Assembly: GCF_000720135.1 (NCBI RefSeq)
Contig: NZ_JOIU01000019.1
Span: 186,001 to 250,000, forward strand
Direction of reading: 5' to 3'
DNA from: Streptomyces sp. NRRL S-1022
Lineage (GTDB): Bacteria; Actinomycetota; Actinomycetes; Streptomycetales; Streptomycetaceae
Length of the DNA stretch: 64,000 bases
The notes below the pieces were generated by a model. It was not told where the DNA came from. It saw nothing but the letters and a program-made list of their open reading frames with translations, and searched no databases. The position numbers and the translations under genes are program-made. Positions 53,129 to 62,121 of this stretch are shown piece after piece. How positions within the stretch are numbered: position 1 is the stretch's first letter; every line of letters begins with the position of its first letter.

Positions 53129-54739
53129 CTACCGGGCCGGTTCCACGCCCGCGCGCAGGAGGCCGTAGGTGTAGGCGTCCTCCAGGGCCTGCCAGGATGC
53201 GGCGATGACGTTCTCGGCGACACCGACCGTGGACCACTCGCCGGAGCCGTCCGAGGTGGAGATCAGCACCCGGGTGGTGGAGGAGGTGCCGTGCTTGCCC
53301 TCCAGGATGCGGACCTTGTAGTCGACCAGGTCCAGCTTGGCGAGCTGCGGGTAGATCTTCTCCAGCGCCACGCGCAGGGCGCGGTCCAGGGCGTTGACCG
53401 GGCCGTTGCCCTCGGCGGTGGCGACGATCCGCTCGCTCTTGGCCCACAGCTTCACCGTGGCCTCGTTGGCGTGGGTGCCGTCGGGGCGGTCCTCGACGAT
53501 GGCCCGCCAGGACTCCACGTCGAAGTACTTCAGCGGGCGGCCCTCGACCTCGGCGCGCAGCAGCAGCTCGAAGGAGGCGTCGGCGGCCTCGTAGGTGTAG
53601 CCCTGGAGTTCGCGCTCCTTCACGCGCTCGACCACCCGGCCGACCAGTTCGCGGTCGCCGCCCAGGTCGATGCCGAGCTCCTTGCCCTTCAGCTCGACGG
53701 AGGCGCGGCCCGCCATGTCGGAGACCAGCATGCGCATGGTGTTGCCGACCAGTTCGGGGTCGATGTGCTGGTACAGGTCCGGGTCGACCTTGATGGCGGA
53801 GGCGTGCAGGCCGGCCTTGTGGGCGAAGGCGGAGACACCGACGTACGGCTGGTGGGTGGAGGGGGTGAGGTTGACGACCTCGGCGATGGCGTGCGAGATC
53901 CGGGTCGTCTCGCGGAGCCTGCCGTCGGGCAGCACCTTCTTGCCGTACTTCAGTTCCAGGGCCGCGACCACCGGGAACAGGTTGGCGTTGCCGACGCGCT
54001 CGCCGTAGCCGTTGGCCGTGCACTGCACGTGCGTGGCGCCCGCGTCGACGGCGGCGAGGGTGTTGGCGACCGCGCAGCCGGTGTCGTCCTGGGCGTGGAT
54101 GCCGAGCCGGGCGCCGGTGTCGGCGAGGACCGTGGCGACGACCGCGTGCACCTGGGCGGGGAGCATGCCGCCGTTGGTGTCGCAGAGGATGACCACGTCG
54201 GCGCCGGCCTCCGCGGCCGTGCGGACGACGGCCTTGGCGTACGCGGGGTTGGCGCGGTAGCCGTCGAAGAAGTGCTCGCAGTCCACGAAGACCCGGCGGC
54301 CCTGCTCGCGCAGGTACGACACGGTGTCGCGGACCATCTCCAGGTTCTCGTCCAGGGTCGTGCGCAGCGCCAGCTCCACGTGCCGGTCGTGCGACTTGGC
54401 GACCAGCGTGATCACCGGGGCGCCGGACTCCAGCAGGGCGTTGACCTGCGGGTCCTCAGCGGCCTTCGCGCCGGCGCGGCGGGTGGCGCCGAAGGCGACC
54501 AGCTGCGCGTGCCGGAAGTCGATCTCGGCCTGCGCGCGGGCGAAGAACTCGGTGTCGCGGGGGTTCGCGCCGGGCCAGCCGCCCTCGATGAAGCCCACGC
54601 CGAAGTCGTCCAGGTGCCGGGCGATGGCGAGCTTGTCCGCGACGGTGAGGTTGATGCCCTCGCGCTGCGCGCCGTCGCGCAGCGTGGTGTCGAAGACGTG
54701 GAACGAGTCGTCGAGCTCGCTGGTTGCCGTCTCGGTCAT
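53129..54739 (-). CDS. cimA: (R)-citramalate synthase
   Basis: 536 residues from ATG 54739 with AGGAG 10 bp upstream. It belongs to the LeuA/HMGL family: FDTTLRDGAQREGINL (catalytic barrel start), GVGFIEGGWPGANP, VVILCDTNGGMLP, LGIHAQDDTGCAVAN (metal-binding HxH region) and the C-terminal LeuA dimer/allosteric domain (TRVLISTSDGSGEWSTVG). The length and GWPGANP motif match the CimA-type homologues. It condenses acetyl-CoA with pyruvate to citramalate, a step towards isoleucine; it could also act on a related α-keto acid. A U-rich attenuator precedes it. Confidence 0.9.
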   Translation of the reverse strand: MTETATSELDDSFHVFDTTLRDGAQREGINLTVADKLAIARHLDDFGVGFIEGGWPGANPRDTEFFARAQAEIDFRHAQLVAFGATRRAGAKAAEDPQVNALLESGAPVITLVAKSHDRHVELALRTTLDENLEMVRDTVSYLREQGRRVFVDCEHFFDGYRANPAYAKAVVRTAAEAGADVVILCDTNGGMLPAQVHAVVATVLADTGARLGIHAQDDTGCAVANTLAAVDAGATHVQCTANGYGERVGNANLFPVVAALELKYGKKVLPDGRLRETTRISHAIAEVVNLTPSTHQPYVGVSAFAHKAGLHASAIKVDPDLYQHIDPELVGNTMRMLVSDMAGRASVELKGKELGIDLGGDRELVGRVVERVKERELQGYTYEAADASFELLLRAEVEGRPLKYFDVESWRAIVEDRPDGTHANEATVKLWAKSERIVATAEGNGPVNALDRALRVALEKIYPQLAKLDLVDYKVRILEGKHGTSSTTRVLISTSDGSGEWSTVGVAENVIAASWQALEDAYTYGLLRAGVEPAR

Positions 54740-54849
54740 GGTCTCAAGGCTCCTGTTGTGGATCTTCGGTCTGTACCGGATGGACCGGCTCCACCGTTCC
54801 TCCATGCTCCCTCGCGCTCCGTCGCCGGCTGAAGGTGGGCCGGAAAACG

Positions 54850-54875
54850 AAAAAACCCCTCGCGGGTGCGAGAGG
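54850..54875 (-). terminator. cimA: U-tailed terminator in the cimA leader (candidate attenuator)
   Basis: On the minus strand CCTCTCGC-accc-GCGAGGGG (one U-G pair) is followed by TTTTTT. It ends 110 bp before the cimA ATG, inside its leader and well after the terminator of the upstream MFS gene. Within the loop, CACCCGC can pair with the earlier GCGGGTG (54905-54911 on the plus strand), giving an alternative antiterminator fold. Confidence 0.7.
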
Positions 54876-54930
54876 TCTGCGCGCGGGTCGAGGACGACGG
54901 TGGCCACCCGCACCTGGTCGTACGAGGTGG

Positions 54931-54966
54931 TCACTGCGGACCGGCGCGCCTGCTGCCAATAATCAT
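54931..54966 (-). promoter_or_regulatory. candidate leader peptide of cimA
   Basis: ATG ATT ATT at 54966 starts an 11-residue peptide MIIGSRRAGPQ that stops 20 bp before the antiterminator strand; an in-frame GTG at 54981 would give MLSFAMIIGSRRAGPQ. Ile-Ile codons would link it to isoleucyl-tRNA supply. No convincing RBS is visible, so this is tentative. Confidence 0.4.
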
Positions 54967-54980
54967 GGCGAACGAGAGCA

Positions 54981-55010
54981 CGGGGGCAGTCTGGCACAGC
55001 CCCGCCCCCG
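54981..55010 (-). terminator. terminator after the MFS gene
   Basis: CGGGGGC (54981-54987) and GCCCCCG (55004-55010), a perfect 7-bp stem 14 bp past the MFS stop. Confidence 0.65.
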
Positions 55011-55024
55011 GCTCACCGCCCGTC

Positions 55025-56347
55025 TCAGGATGCGGTCGTCACGGTGGACTCCGCGGATCCGTCCCCGGCCTCCCGGGCGGCCTTCACCCGGCCCAGGTCC
55101 AGGTCCTTGGTCTCGCGCATCATGACGTACACCACGAGGGACACGGCGGCGCAGGCGGCCACGTACCAGGAGAAGCCGGACTCGATGCCGCCCTTCTTGA
55201 ACCACAGCGCCACGTACTCGGCGGTGCCGCCGAAGAGGGCGTTGGCGAGGGCGTACGGCAGGGCGACGCCGAGCGCGCGGACACCGGTCGGGAACAGCTC
55301 GGCCTTCACGCAGGCGTTGATGGAGGTGTAGCCGGTGACCACGACCAGCGCGAGCAGGGCGAGGCCGAGGGCGGACCAGTAGCCGTCCGCGTGCCGGAGC
55401 AGCGTCATGATCGGGACCGTCAGGAAGGTGGAGCCGACGGCGAAGGTGATCAGCAGCGGGCGGCGGCCGATGCGGTCGGAGAGGGCGCCCGCGAGCGGCT
55501 GGAGGCAGGCGAAGACGATCAGCGCGGTGAAGGAGACCAGGGTCGCGGTCTGCTTGGACAGGCCCGCCGAGTTGGACAGGTACTTGGTGAGGTAGGTGGT
55601 GTACGTGTAGTAGGCCACCGTGCCGCCCATGGTGAGGGCGACGACCAGGAACGCCTCCCGCCGGTGCCGCCACAGCGCGCGCAGGGTGCCGCGCTCCCCG
55701 GCCTGCGAGGTGTCCTCCTCGTACACCTCGGTCTCCAGCATGTTGCGGCGCAGGTAGAAGACGACGGCCGCGCCGAGCGCGCCGACGACGAACGGGATGC
55801 GCCAGCCGTAGCTGTGCAGGGCGTCGTCGGACATCGTGCGCTGGAGGACGATCTGCAGGCCGAGGCCGACGATCTGGCCGGCGGTCATGGACACGTACTG
55901 GAAGCTGGAGGCGAAGCCGCGGCGCCCCGGGTCCGAGGCCTCGGTCAGGTAGGTGGCGCTGGCCGCGTACTCGCCGCCCACGGACAGGCCCTGGAGCAGG
56001 CGGGCGACGAGCAGGACGAGCGCGCCGCCGTAGCCCGCGACCCCGTAGGTGGGGGCGACGGCGATGAGGACCGCCGAGGCCGACATCAGCGTCACGGTCA
56101 GCGTCAGCGCGGCCTTGCGGCCCTTGCGGTCACCGACCCTGCCCAGCAGCCAGCCGCCGACGGGACGCATGAAGAAACCCACGGCGAAGATGCCGGCCGT
56201 GTTCATCAGCTGGGCGGTGGGGTTGCCGCTCGGGAAGAAGGCACCGGCGAAGTACGTGGCGAAGCTCGCGTACACGAACCAGTCGTACCACTCGACCATG
56301 TTCCCGGCCGAGCCGACCCAGATCTTCTTCCAGTGTTGTCGTCCCAT
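55025..56347 (-). CDS. MFS transporter, metabolite:H+ symporter group
   Basis: 440 residues with 12 predicted membrane helices. The opening NMVEWYDWFVYASFATYFAG and GFFMRPVGGWLLGRVGDRKGRK (in two parts) are typical of the MHS branch (KgtP, ProP, ShiA), as is the LQGLSVGGEYAASATYLTE loop. These carry small organic acids or osmolytes with protons. It is the last gene of the ure-agmatine deiminase-tetR operon, 66 bp after tetR, so its cargo is probably tied to that pathway. Confidence 0.9.
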   Translation of the reverse strand: MGRQHWKKIWVGSAGNMVEWYDWFVYASFATYFAGAFFPSGNPTAQLMNTAGIFAVGFFMRPVGGWLLGRVGDRKGRKAALTLTVTLMSASAVLIAVAPTYGVAGYGGALVLLVARLLQGLSVGGEYAASATYLTEASDPGRRGFASSFQYVSMTAGQIVGLGLQIVLQRTMSDDALHSYGWRIPFVVGALGAAVVFYLRRNMLETEVYEEDTSQAGERGTLRALWRHRREAFLVVALTMGGTVAYYTYTTYLTKYLSNSAGLSKQTATLVSFTALIVFACLQPLAGALSDRIGRRPLLITFAVGSTFLTVPIMTLLRHADGYWSALGLALLALVVVTGYTSINACVKAELFPTGVRALGVALPYALANALFGGTAEYVALWFKKGGIESGFSWYVAACAAVSLVVYVMMRETKDLDLGRVKAAREAGDGSAESTVTTAS

Positions 56348-56413
56348 GGGCCGTTACCTGCCCGTCGGCGGAGCGAACGATTCCTCCGGCGGCCGGCCGC
56401 GACGGACCCGCAG

Positions 56414-57019
56414 CTATCCGGCCGGCAACGCGTCCTCGACGAACTCCCGCACGTGCCGGAGCACTTGCTCCCGGTCGGCGCCCCGCAGTCCGATCGCCAC
56501 GTGGATGGAGAATCCGTCGAGCAGCGCACGCAGCCGCGAGGCGAACCGGTCCGCGTCCACCCGCCGGAACTCCCCCCGCGAGATCCCCTCGGCGATCAGC
56601 GCGACCAGGTCCCGGTGCCACGCGCCCTCGATCGCGGCCTGCCGGGCACGCGCGTCCTCGTCGGCGTTCTGCGAGCGGTTCCAGACCTCCAGCCACAGCG
56701 TCCAGTGCGGATCGCGGTGCCCGTCGGGGACGTACAGGTCGACGTACGCGGAAAGCCGCTCCCGCGCGCTCCCGGGGCCGGTCAGCAGCCGCCCCCGTTC
56801 CGCGCCCAGCCGGCCCTCGCTCCACTCCAGGGTCTGGAGCAGCAGCTCGTCCTTGGAGCGGAAGTAGTACAGGAGATGGCCGCTGCTCATGCCGACCTCG
56901 CGGCCCAGCCCCGCCATGGTGAGCTTCTCCAGACCGCGCTCGGCGATCATGTCCATGGCGGCAGCGAGGACCTCCTCGCGCGGCGGCGCGTTCCTGCGCG
57001 CCCGGCCCGCACCGGCCAT
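56414..57019 (-). CDS. TetR-family regulator
   Basis: 201 residues. The N-terminal helix-turn-helix (AAMDMIAERGLEKLTMAGLG, then REVGMSSGHLLYYFRSKDEL) resembles the BetI subgroup; the rest is a helical ligand domain. It lies between agmatine deiminase and the MFS gene with short gaps (18 and 66 bp). Two near-identical palindromes in the ureAB/permease promoter region are probable operators for this protein. Confidence 0.92.
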   Translation of the reverse strand: MAGAGRARRNAPPREEVLAAAMDMIAERGLEKLTMAGLGREVGMSSGHLLYYFRSKDELLLQTLEWSEGRLGAERGRLLTGPGSARERLSAYVDLYVPDGHRDPHWTLWLEVWNRSQNADEDARARQAAIEGAWHRDLVALIAEGISRGEFRRVDADRFASRLRALLDGFSIHVAIGLRGADREQVLRHVREFVEDALPAG

Positions 57020-57037
57020 CTGCTGCTCCCGTGTGTG

Positions 57038-58078
57038 TCAGACCTTCGGCTGCTGTTGCGTGATGCAGTGGATACCGCCTCCGCCCGCGAAGATCGTACG
57101 CGCGTCCACCAGCGTCACCGTGCGTTCGGGGAACAGCCGGCGGAAGATGCCCGCGGCGATCTCGTCGCGCGGGTCGTCGAAGGCGCACAGCACCACGCCG
57201 CCGTTGCACAGGTAGTGGTTGATGTAGGAGTAGTCGGCCCAGTGGCCGTCGGCCTCCAGGGCGGTCGGCGCGGGCACCTCCACGACCTCCAGGCGGCGGC
57301 CCCGCGCGTCGGTCGCCGACTTCAGCAGGCCGATGACCTCCTTGGTGACCTCGTGGTCGGGGTGCGCCGGGTCCGGCTGATGGTGCGCGACCACGACACC
57401 CGGCCGGGCGAAGGCGGCGACGATGTCGACGTGGCCCAGGGTGCCGAAGCCATAGGGAGGATAGTCGCCGGTCAGGCCGCGCGGCAGCCAGATCGCCTTG
57501 CTGGTGCCGAGGTGGGCGTGGATCTCCGCCTCGACCTCCTCCTTCGACCAGTGCGGGTTGCGCTCGGGGCCGAGCTGCACGGTCTCGGTGAGCAGCACGG
57601 TGCCCTCGCCGTCGACGTGGATCGCCCCGCCCTCGTTGACCAGCTTCGAGGCGTACGCCTTCGCGCCCGCGAGGTCGCAGACGTACGCGCCGATCCCGGC
57701 GTCGTGCTCCCAGCGGGCCCAGTCCTGGGCGCCCCAGCCGTTGAACGTCCAGTCGACGGCGGCCAGCCGGCCCTTTCCGTCGGTGAGGAAGGTGGGGCCG
57801 ATGTCCCGCATCCAGGCGTCGTCCAGCTCCCGCTCGACGGTGTCGATGCCGGGGCCGAGCAGGGCCCGCGCCCCGGCGGCCTGGCCGGGGCCGCACACGA
57901 CCGTCACCGGTTCGAAGCGGCGCACCGCGCGGGCGACGGACGCCCAGGCGGTCCGGGAGGCGGCCAGGTCGTCCGGGTCGTCGAAGGTCGGATTGGGGCC
58001 GGGCCAGGCCATCCAGGTGCGCTCGTGCGGGGTCCACTCGGCGGGCATGCGGAAGCCGTCGGCGGCGGGGGTGGTCAT
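57038..58078 (-). CDS. agmatine deiminase family protein
   Basis: 346 residues of the peptidyl-arginine deiminase fold. MPAEWTPHERTWMAWPG opens the protein; DAWMRDIGPTF, LVNEGGAIHVDGEGT, GTLGHVDIVAAF and the C-terminal GGGGIHCITQQQPKV supply catalytic Asp, His and Cys338. The reaction expected is agmatine to N-carbamoylputrescine plus ammonia. It lies 16 bp after ureC, consistent with a nitrogen-scavenging operon. The next enzyme, N-carbamoylputrescine amidase, is not present. Confidence 0.93.
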   Translation of the reverse strand: MTTPAADGFRMPAEWTPHERTWMAWPGPNPTFDDPDDLAASRTAWASVARAVRRFEPVTVVCGPGQAAGARALLGPGIDTVERELDDAWMRDIGPTFLTDGKGRLAAVDWTFNGWGAQDWARWEHDAGIGAYVCDLAGAKAYASKLVNEGGAIHVDGEGTVLLTETVQLGPERNPHWSKEEVEAEIHAHLGTSKAIWLPRGLTGDYPPYGFGTLGHVDIVAAFARPGVVVAHHQPDPAHPDHEVTKEVIGLLKSATDARGRRLEVVEVPAPTALEADGHWADYSYINHYLCNGGVVLCAFDDPRDEIAAGIFRRLFPERTVTLVDARTIFAGGGGIHCITQQQPKV

Positions 58079-58094
58079 GTCGGGTCCCTGGTGG

Positions 58095-59816
58095 TTAGAG
58101 GAAGTAGAGGCGGTTGAGGGAGACGGAGTCGGCCGGCTCGGAGCGCAGCGGGTCGCCGTCGAGGGTGACCAGACCGGTGCGCTGGTCGACGTCCACCGCC
58201 CCGGTACGGGAGTTCAGGCGCAGGTCGGCGGGGCCGATGCCCCGGGTGCCGCGCACGGCGACCCTTCTGCGGCGCGTCGGCATGGTGTCGTTGCCCTGGT
58301 CGAGCGCCGCCCGGGCGACGAACGCCACCGAGAGGTCGGCGGCCGTGGCGCCGTACGCCCCGAACTGGGGTCCCAGGACGAGGGGTTCGCAGGTGTCGGT
58401 GGCCGCGTTGGGGTCGCCGACCACGCCGTACGCCGGGAAGCCGGACTTGAGGACGAGCTGCGGCTTGGCACCGAAGTACTCCGGACGCCACAGCACGATG
58501 TCGGCGAGCTTGCCGGCCTCGATCGAGCCGACTTCGTGCGAAAGGCCGTGCGCGATGGCCGGGTTGATCGTCAGCTTGGCCATGTAGCGCAGCACGCGGG
58601 CGTTGTCGTCGCCCTCGCCGTCGCCCTCCAGCGGGCCCAGCTCGGCCTTCATCTTCGCGGCCATGGCGAACGTACGGCGGACCGTCTCACCGGCGCGGCC
58701 CATGCCCTGGGCGTCGGAGGAGGTGATGCCGATCGCACCCAGGTCGTGCAGCACGTCCTCGGCGCCCATCGTGCCGGCCCGGATGCGGTCGCGGGCCATG
58801 GCGGCGTCGCCGGGCAGGTCGGGCTTGAGGTCGTGGACGGAGACGATCATGCCGTAGTGCTCGGCGACCGCGTCCCGGCCGAAGGGCAGGGTGGGGTTGG
58901 TGGAGGAGCCGATGACGTTCGGCACGCCGGCCATCTTCAGCACGTTGGGCACGTGTCCGCCGCCGCAGCCCTCGATGTGGAAGGCGTGGATCGTGCGGCC
59001 CTCCAGCACCCGGAGGGTGTCCTCGACCGACAGGCACTCGTTCAGGCCGTCGCTGTGCAGGGCCACCTGGACGTCGTGCTCCTCGGCGACCCGCAGCGCG
59101 GTGTCCAGGGCGCGGGTGTGGGCGCCCATGTCCTCGTGCACCTTGAAGCCGCTCGCCCCGCCCTCGGCCAGGGCCTCGATCAGCGGTGCCTCGTGGGAGG
59201 AGGAACCCCGGCCCAGGAAGCCGATGTTCACCGGCCAGGCGTCGAAGGCGTTGAAGGCGTGCCGCAGCGCCCAGGGCGAGTTGACGCCGACGCCCCACAC
59301 CGGGCCGAACTCCTGCCCGACGACCGTGGTGACACCGGAGGCGAGGGACGCCTCCATGATCCGCGGCGACAGCAGGTGGACGTGGGTGTCGACGGCCCCG
59401 GCGGTGGCGATCAGCCCCTCGCCGGAGACGATCGAGGTGCCGGTGCCGACGACGACGTCGACGCCGTCGAGGGTGTCGGGGTTGCCGGCGCGGCCGATCG
59501 CGCAGATCCGGCCCTCGCGGATGCCGATGGAGACCTTCCTGATCCCCTGCACCGCGTCGATCACGACGACGTTGCTGATCACCACGTCACAGGTCGCGCG
59601 GACGGCGGCGGCCTTCAGGTGCAGCCCGTCGCGGGCGGTCTTGCCGAAGCCGGCGAGGAACTCGTCGCCGTACCGCTGCGCGTCGGACTCGACGCGCACG
59701 GTGAGCCCGGAGTCGCCGAGGCGGATCCGGTCGCCGGCGCGGGGTCCGTGGGTGGCGGCGTACTCGTGGGGCGTGAGGCGGCGGGCTTGTGCCGGGTGCC
59801 CTCCGGGTCGGCTCAT
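58095..59816 (-). CDS. ureC: urease alpha subunit homologue with altered flap
   Basis: 573 residues from ATG 59816, overlapping ureAB by 4 bp. The nickel ligands are conserved: AGAVDTHVHLLSP, carbamylated Lys225 in GFKVHEDMG, ALHSDGLNE, and HIEGCGGGHVPN. The mobile flap that normally reads V-C-H-H-L reads SVHDL (Val327-His328-Asp329): the usual flap Cys is Val and the second His is Asp. It probably still binds metal, but activity on urea is uncertain. No ureDEFG accessory genes are near. It may be the second, divergent urease locus seen in Streptomyces. Confidence 0.85.
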   Translation of the reverse strand: MSRPGGHPAQARRLTPHEYAATHGPRAGDRIRLGDSGLTVRVESDAQRYGDEFLAGFGKTARDGLHLKAAAVRATCDVVISNVVVIDAVQGIRKVSIGIREGRICAIGRAGNPDTLDGVDVVVGTGTSIVSGEGLIATAGAVDTHVHLLSPRIMEASLASGVTTVVGQEFGPVWGVGVNSPWALRHAFNAFDAWPVNIGFLGRGSSSHEAPLIEALAEGGASGFKVHEDMGAHTRALDTALRVAEEHDVQVALHSDGLNECLSVEDTLRVLEGRTIHAFHIEGCGGGHVPNVLKMAGVPNVIGSSTNPTLPFGRDAVAEHYGMIVSVHDLKPDLPGDAAMARDRIRAGTMGAEDVLHDLGAIGITSSDAQGMGRAGETVRRTFAMAAKMKAELGPLEGDGEGDDNARVLRYMAKLTINPAIAHGLSHEVGSIEAGKLADIVLWRPEYFGAKPQLVLKSGFPAYGVVGDPNAATDTCEPLVLGPQFGAYGATAADLSVAFVARAALDQGNDTMPTRRRRVAVRGTRGIGPADLRLNSRTGAVDVDQRTGLVTLDGDPLRSEPADSVSLNRLYFL

Positions 59817-60532
59817 CGGTTGCCCTCCTCCTCGGGAACGCCCAGGTATCCGCAGGCGGCGGCCCTGCGGAGGGCCTCCTGCTTCGCACCGGGCGCGTCC
59901 AGCGGCCCGTCGACCAGGCCGGCGAAGCCGATCGCGATCCGCTCGCCGCCGACCGGCACCAGCCCGACCTCCTCGCTCTCCCCCGGTCCGAAGCGGACGG
60001 AGGAGCCGGCGGGTACGGCGAGCCGCATGCCGTAGGCCTGTCCGCGGTCGAAGTCGAGCCGCGGGTTGGCCTCGAAGAAGTGGAAGTGGGAGGTGACGGA
60101 GACCGGCACGGTCGCGGTGTTGGTCACGCGCAGCCGGACGACCGGCGCGGGGTCGGCGTGCTGCGGGCCGGGGAGCAGGGCGCCCGGGGCGTGCGCGCCG
60201 AGGCCTCCCCCTGCTTCGCGGGGGGACCCCCAGCCGATGGGGTCGGAGACGACCGCGAGCCGGGAGCCGTCGTCGAAGACGGCCTCGACCATCACCTCGG
60301 TGACGACGTCGGCGACGCCCGGCAGGACGTCCTCGGGACCGAGGACCGAGCGGGCCGCCTCGACGGCCTCGGCGAGCCGCCTGCCGTCCCGGGCCGCCTC
60401 GCACACGGTGTCCGCGATCAGCGCGGTGGCCTCGGGCACGTTCAGCCGCAGGCCGCGCGCCCGGCGGGCGCGGGCCAGTTCGGCGGCTCCGAAGAGCAGC
60501 AGCCGGTCACGTTCCGTGGGGGTCAGTCGCAC
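59813..60532 (-). CDS. fused urease gamma-beta subunit homologue
   Basis: 239 residues from GTG 60532. Residues ~1-100 are UreA-like (MRLTPTERDRLLLFGAAELA, VPEATALIADTVCEAARDG, VLPGVADVVTEVMVEAVF), and ~125-225 UreB-like (VTNTATVPVSVTSHFHFFEANPRL in two parts, AGSSVRFGPGESEEVGLV). Fusion of γ and β is known in several lineages. It is translationally coupled to ureC and heads the five-gene operon. Confidence 0.9.
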   Translation of the reverse strand: MRLTPTERDRLLLFGAAELARARRARGLRLNVPEATALIADTVCEAARDGRRLAEAVEAARSVLGPEDVLPGVADVVTEVMVEAVFDDGSRLAVVSDPIGWGSPREAGGGLGAHAPGALLPGPQHADPAPVVRLRVTNTATVPVSVTSHFHFFEANPRLDFDRGQAYGMRLAVPAGSSVRFGPGESEEVGLVPVGGERIAIGFAGLVDGPLDAPGAKQEALRRAAACGYLGVPEEEGNR

Positions 60533-60560
60533 GACTCGGCACCTCCTTGCCTTCCCCAGA

Positions 60561-60646
60561 TTAGAGCACCACTCTAAACACAGATTTCATGACGCGGAAG
60601 CATTGACCGGGAGCCTGGCCGCACGTCACATTGAACGTCGCTCTAA
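60561..60646. promoter_or_regulatory. paired TetR-type operators at the ureAB/permease divergent promoters
   Basis: Site 1, TTAGAG-cacca-CTCTAA (60561-60577), lies 29 bp before ureAB. Site 2, ATTGAA-cgtcg-CTCTAA (60630-60646), lies 33 bp before the permease. Both have 6-bp arms with a 5-bp spacer, and they share CTCTAA. The TetR gene of the operon is the likely binder. Confidence 0.7.
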
Positions 60647-60678
60647 TCCAGTGGGGCGGCCGTCGAAGGAGACCAGCC

Positions 60679-62121
60679 ATGCCGATAGAACAGCGCGGTG
60701 TCGACACCATCCCGGACGAGGAACGCACCAGCGGGCCACGGGACCTGGTGTCGATCCTGCTCGGCTCCAACCTCTGTCTCGGCGTGATCATCTTCGGCTG
60801 GCTGCCGCCGTCCTTCGGGCTCGGCTGGTGGGCGTCGGTGACCGCGATCGTGGCGGGCACGGTGGTCGGCACCCTGTTCACGGCCCCGCTCGCCCTGGTC
60901 TCCCTGCGCACCGCGACCAACCTGTCCACCTCCTCCGGCGCCCAGTTCGGCGTGCGCGGCCGGCTCGTCGGCTCGGTGGTCGGGCTGCTGCTGGCACTCG
61001 GCTACACCGCGCTGACGGTGTGGATCGGCGGGGACGTGATGCTGATGGTCCTCGGCCGGCTCCTCGGGGTGCCGGCGAACGGGGTGTCGTACGCCCTCGT
61101 CTACGCGGTGCTCGCCGCCGCGACCGTCGCCGGCGCGGTCTACGGCTACCGGGTGCTGCTCGCCATGTCCCGCGTCCTCGCGATCGGCATGACGGCCCTG
61201 CTGCTGCTCGGCGTCCTCGCCTACGCCCCGCACTTCGGCACCGGCGCGCTGCCGGGCACGGGCGGCTACCTGCTGGGCTCCTTCTGGCCGACCTGGTTCC
61301 TGGCGGCGGTGGCGGCGGGCCTGTCCGGCCCCATCGCCTTCATCACCCTGCTCGGCGACTACACCCGCTACATCTCGCCGGCCCGCCACTCCGCGCGCCG
61401 CGTGCTGCACGGCACCTGGCTCGGGCTGGTCCTCGGCCTGCTGGTCCCCCAGCTCTTCGGCACCTTCACGGCGTACGCGGCCGGTGCGGCCACCGAATAC
61501 GCGGGCCCGCTGGTCGCGGCCTCCCCCGGCTGGTACCTGGTGCCGCTGCTGCTGTCCGCCTCCGCGGGCTCGGCCGGCAACGCGGGCCTGATGCTGTACT
61601 CCATGGGCCTGGACCTGGACGCGATCCTGCCCCGCGCCTCCCGCGCCCGCGCCACCTGCACCGTGGCGATCGTGGCCACGGCCTGCGTCTTCGCCGGCCA
61701 CTACGCCTGGGACGCGCAGTCGGCGATGACGTCCTTCGTCCTCCTGCTCACCGCCATCGGCACCCCGTGGGCGGTCATCACCCTCATCGGCTTCGTCCGC
61801 TGCCGCGGTGTGTACGACGCCGACGCCCTCCAGGTCTTCAACCGCCGCTCCCGGGGCGGGGTCTACTGGTACCGGGCGGGCTGGAACGTCCGCGCCACCG
61901 TGTCCTGGGCGCTCGGCGCGGGCGTCGGCCTGCTGGCGGTCTCCCTGCCGTCGTACGAGGGCCCGCTGCTGTCCCTGACCGGCGGGGTGGACTGCAGCTT
62001 CCTGCTGTCGGGGCTGGTCGGCGGGGCGGTGTACCTGCTGCCGGCGCCCCGCTGGGAACGCACGGGGGCCGCCGCGGACACGGAGTCCGGGGCGGCCCTG
62101 AGCATGTCCGGCGACCGTTAG
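60679..62121 (+). CDS. NCS1-type cytosine/purine permease
   Basis: 480 residues from ATG 60679 with AAGGAGA upstream. About 12 membrane helices; [23 protein letters not shown] and [14 protein letters not shown] (the latter a typical NCS1 motif) identify the nucleobase:cation symporter-1 family (CodB, PurT-like, allantoin or hydantoin carriers). It is divergent from the ureAB operon with shared operators, so it probably imports a nitrogen compound that the operon consumes. It converges on ilvE with a 4-bp overlap at the stop codons. Confidence 0.92.
   Translation: MPIEQRGVDTIPDEERTSGPRDLVSILLGSNLCLGVIIFGWLPPSFGLGWWASVTAIVAGTVVGTLFTAPLALVSLRTATNLSTSSGAQFGVRGRLVGSVVGLLLALGYTALTVWIGGDVMLMVLGRLLGVPANGVSYALVYAVLAAATVAGAVYGYRVLLAMSRVLAIGMTALLLLGVLAYAPHFGTGALPGTGGYLLGSFWPTWFLAAVAAGLSGPIAFITLLGDYTRYISPARHSARRVLHGTWLGLVLGLLVPQLFGTFTAYAAGAATEYAGPLVAASPGWYLVPLLLSASAGSAGNAGLMLYSMGLDLDAILPRASRARATCTVAIVATACVFAGHYAWDAQSAMTSFVLLLTAIGTPWAVITLIGFVRCRGVYDADALQVFNRRSRGGVYWYRAGWNVRATVSWALGAGVGLLAVSLPSYEGPLLSLTGGVDCSFLLSGLVGGAVYLLPAPRWERTGAAADTESGAALSMSGDR

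Noticed and set aside
53129..54997. Longer cimA start at 54997
   Set aside because: It would translate through the terminator and leader; the ATG at 54739 has an RBS and matches the family N-terminus.
58095..60532. Complete canonical urease operon
   Set aside because: Only structural-subunit homologues are present; the accessory genes are missing and the flap residues differ.
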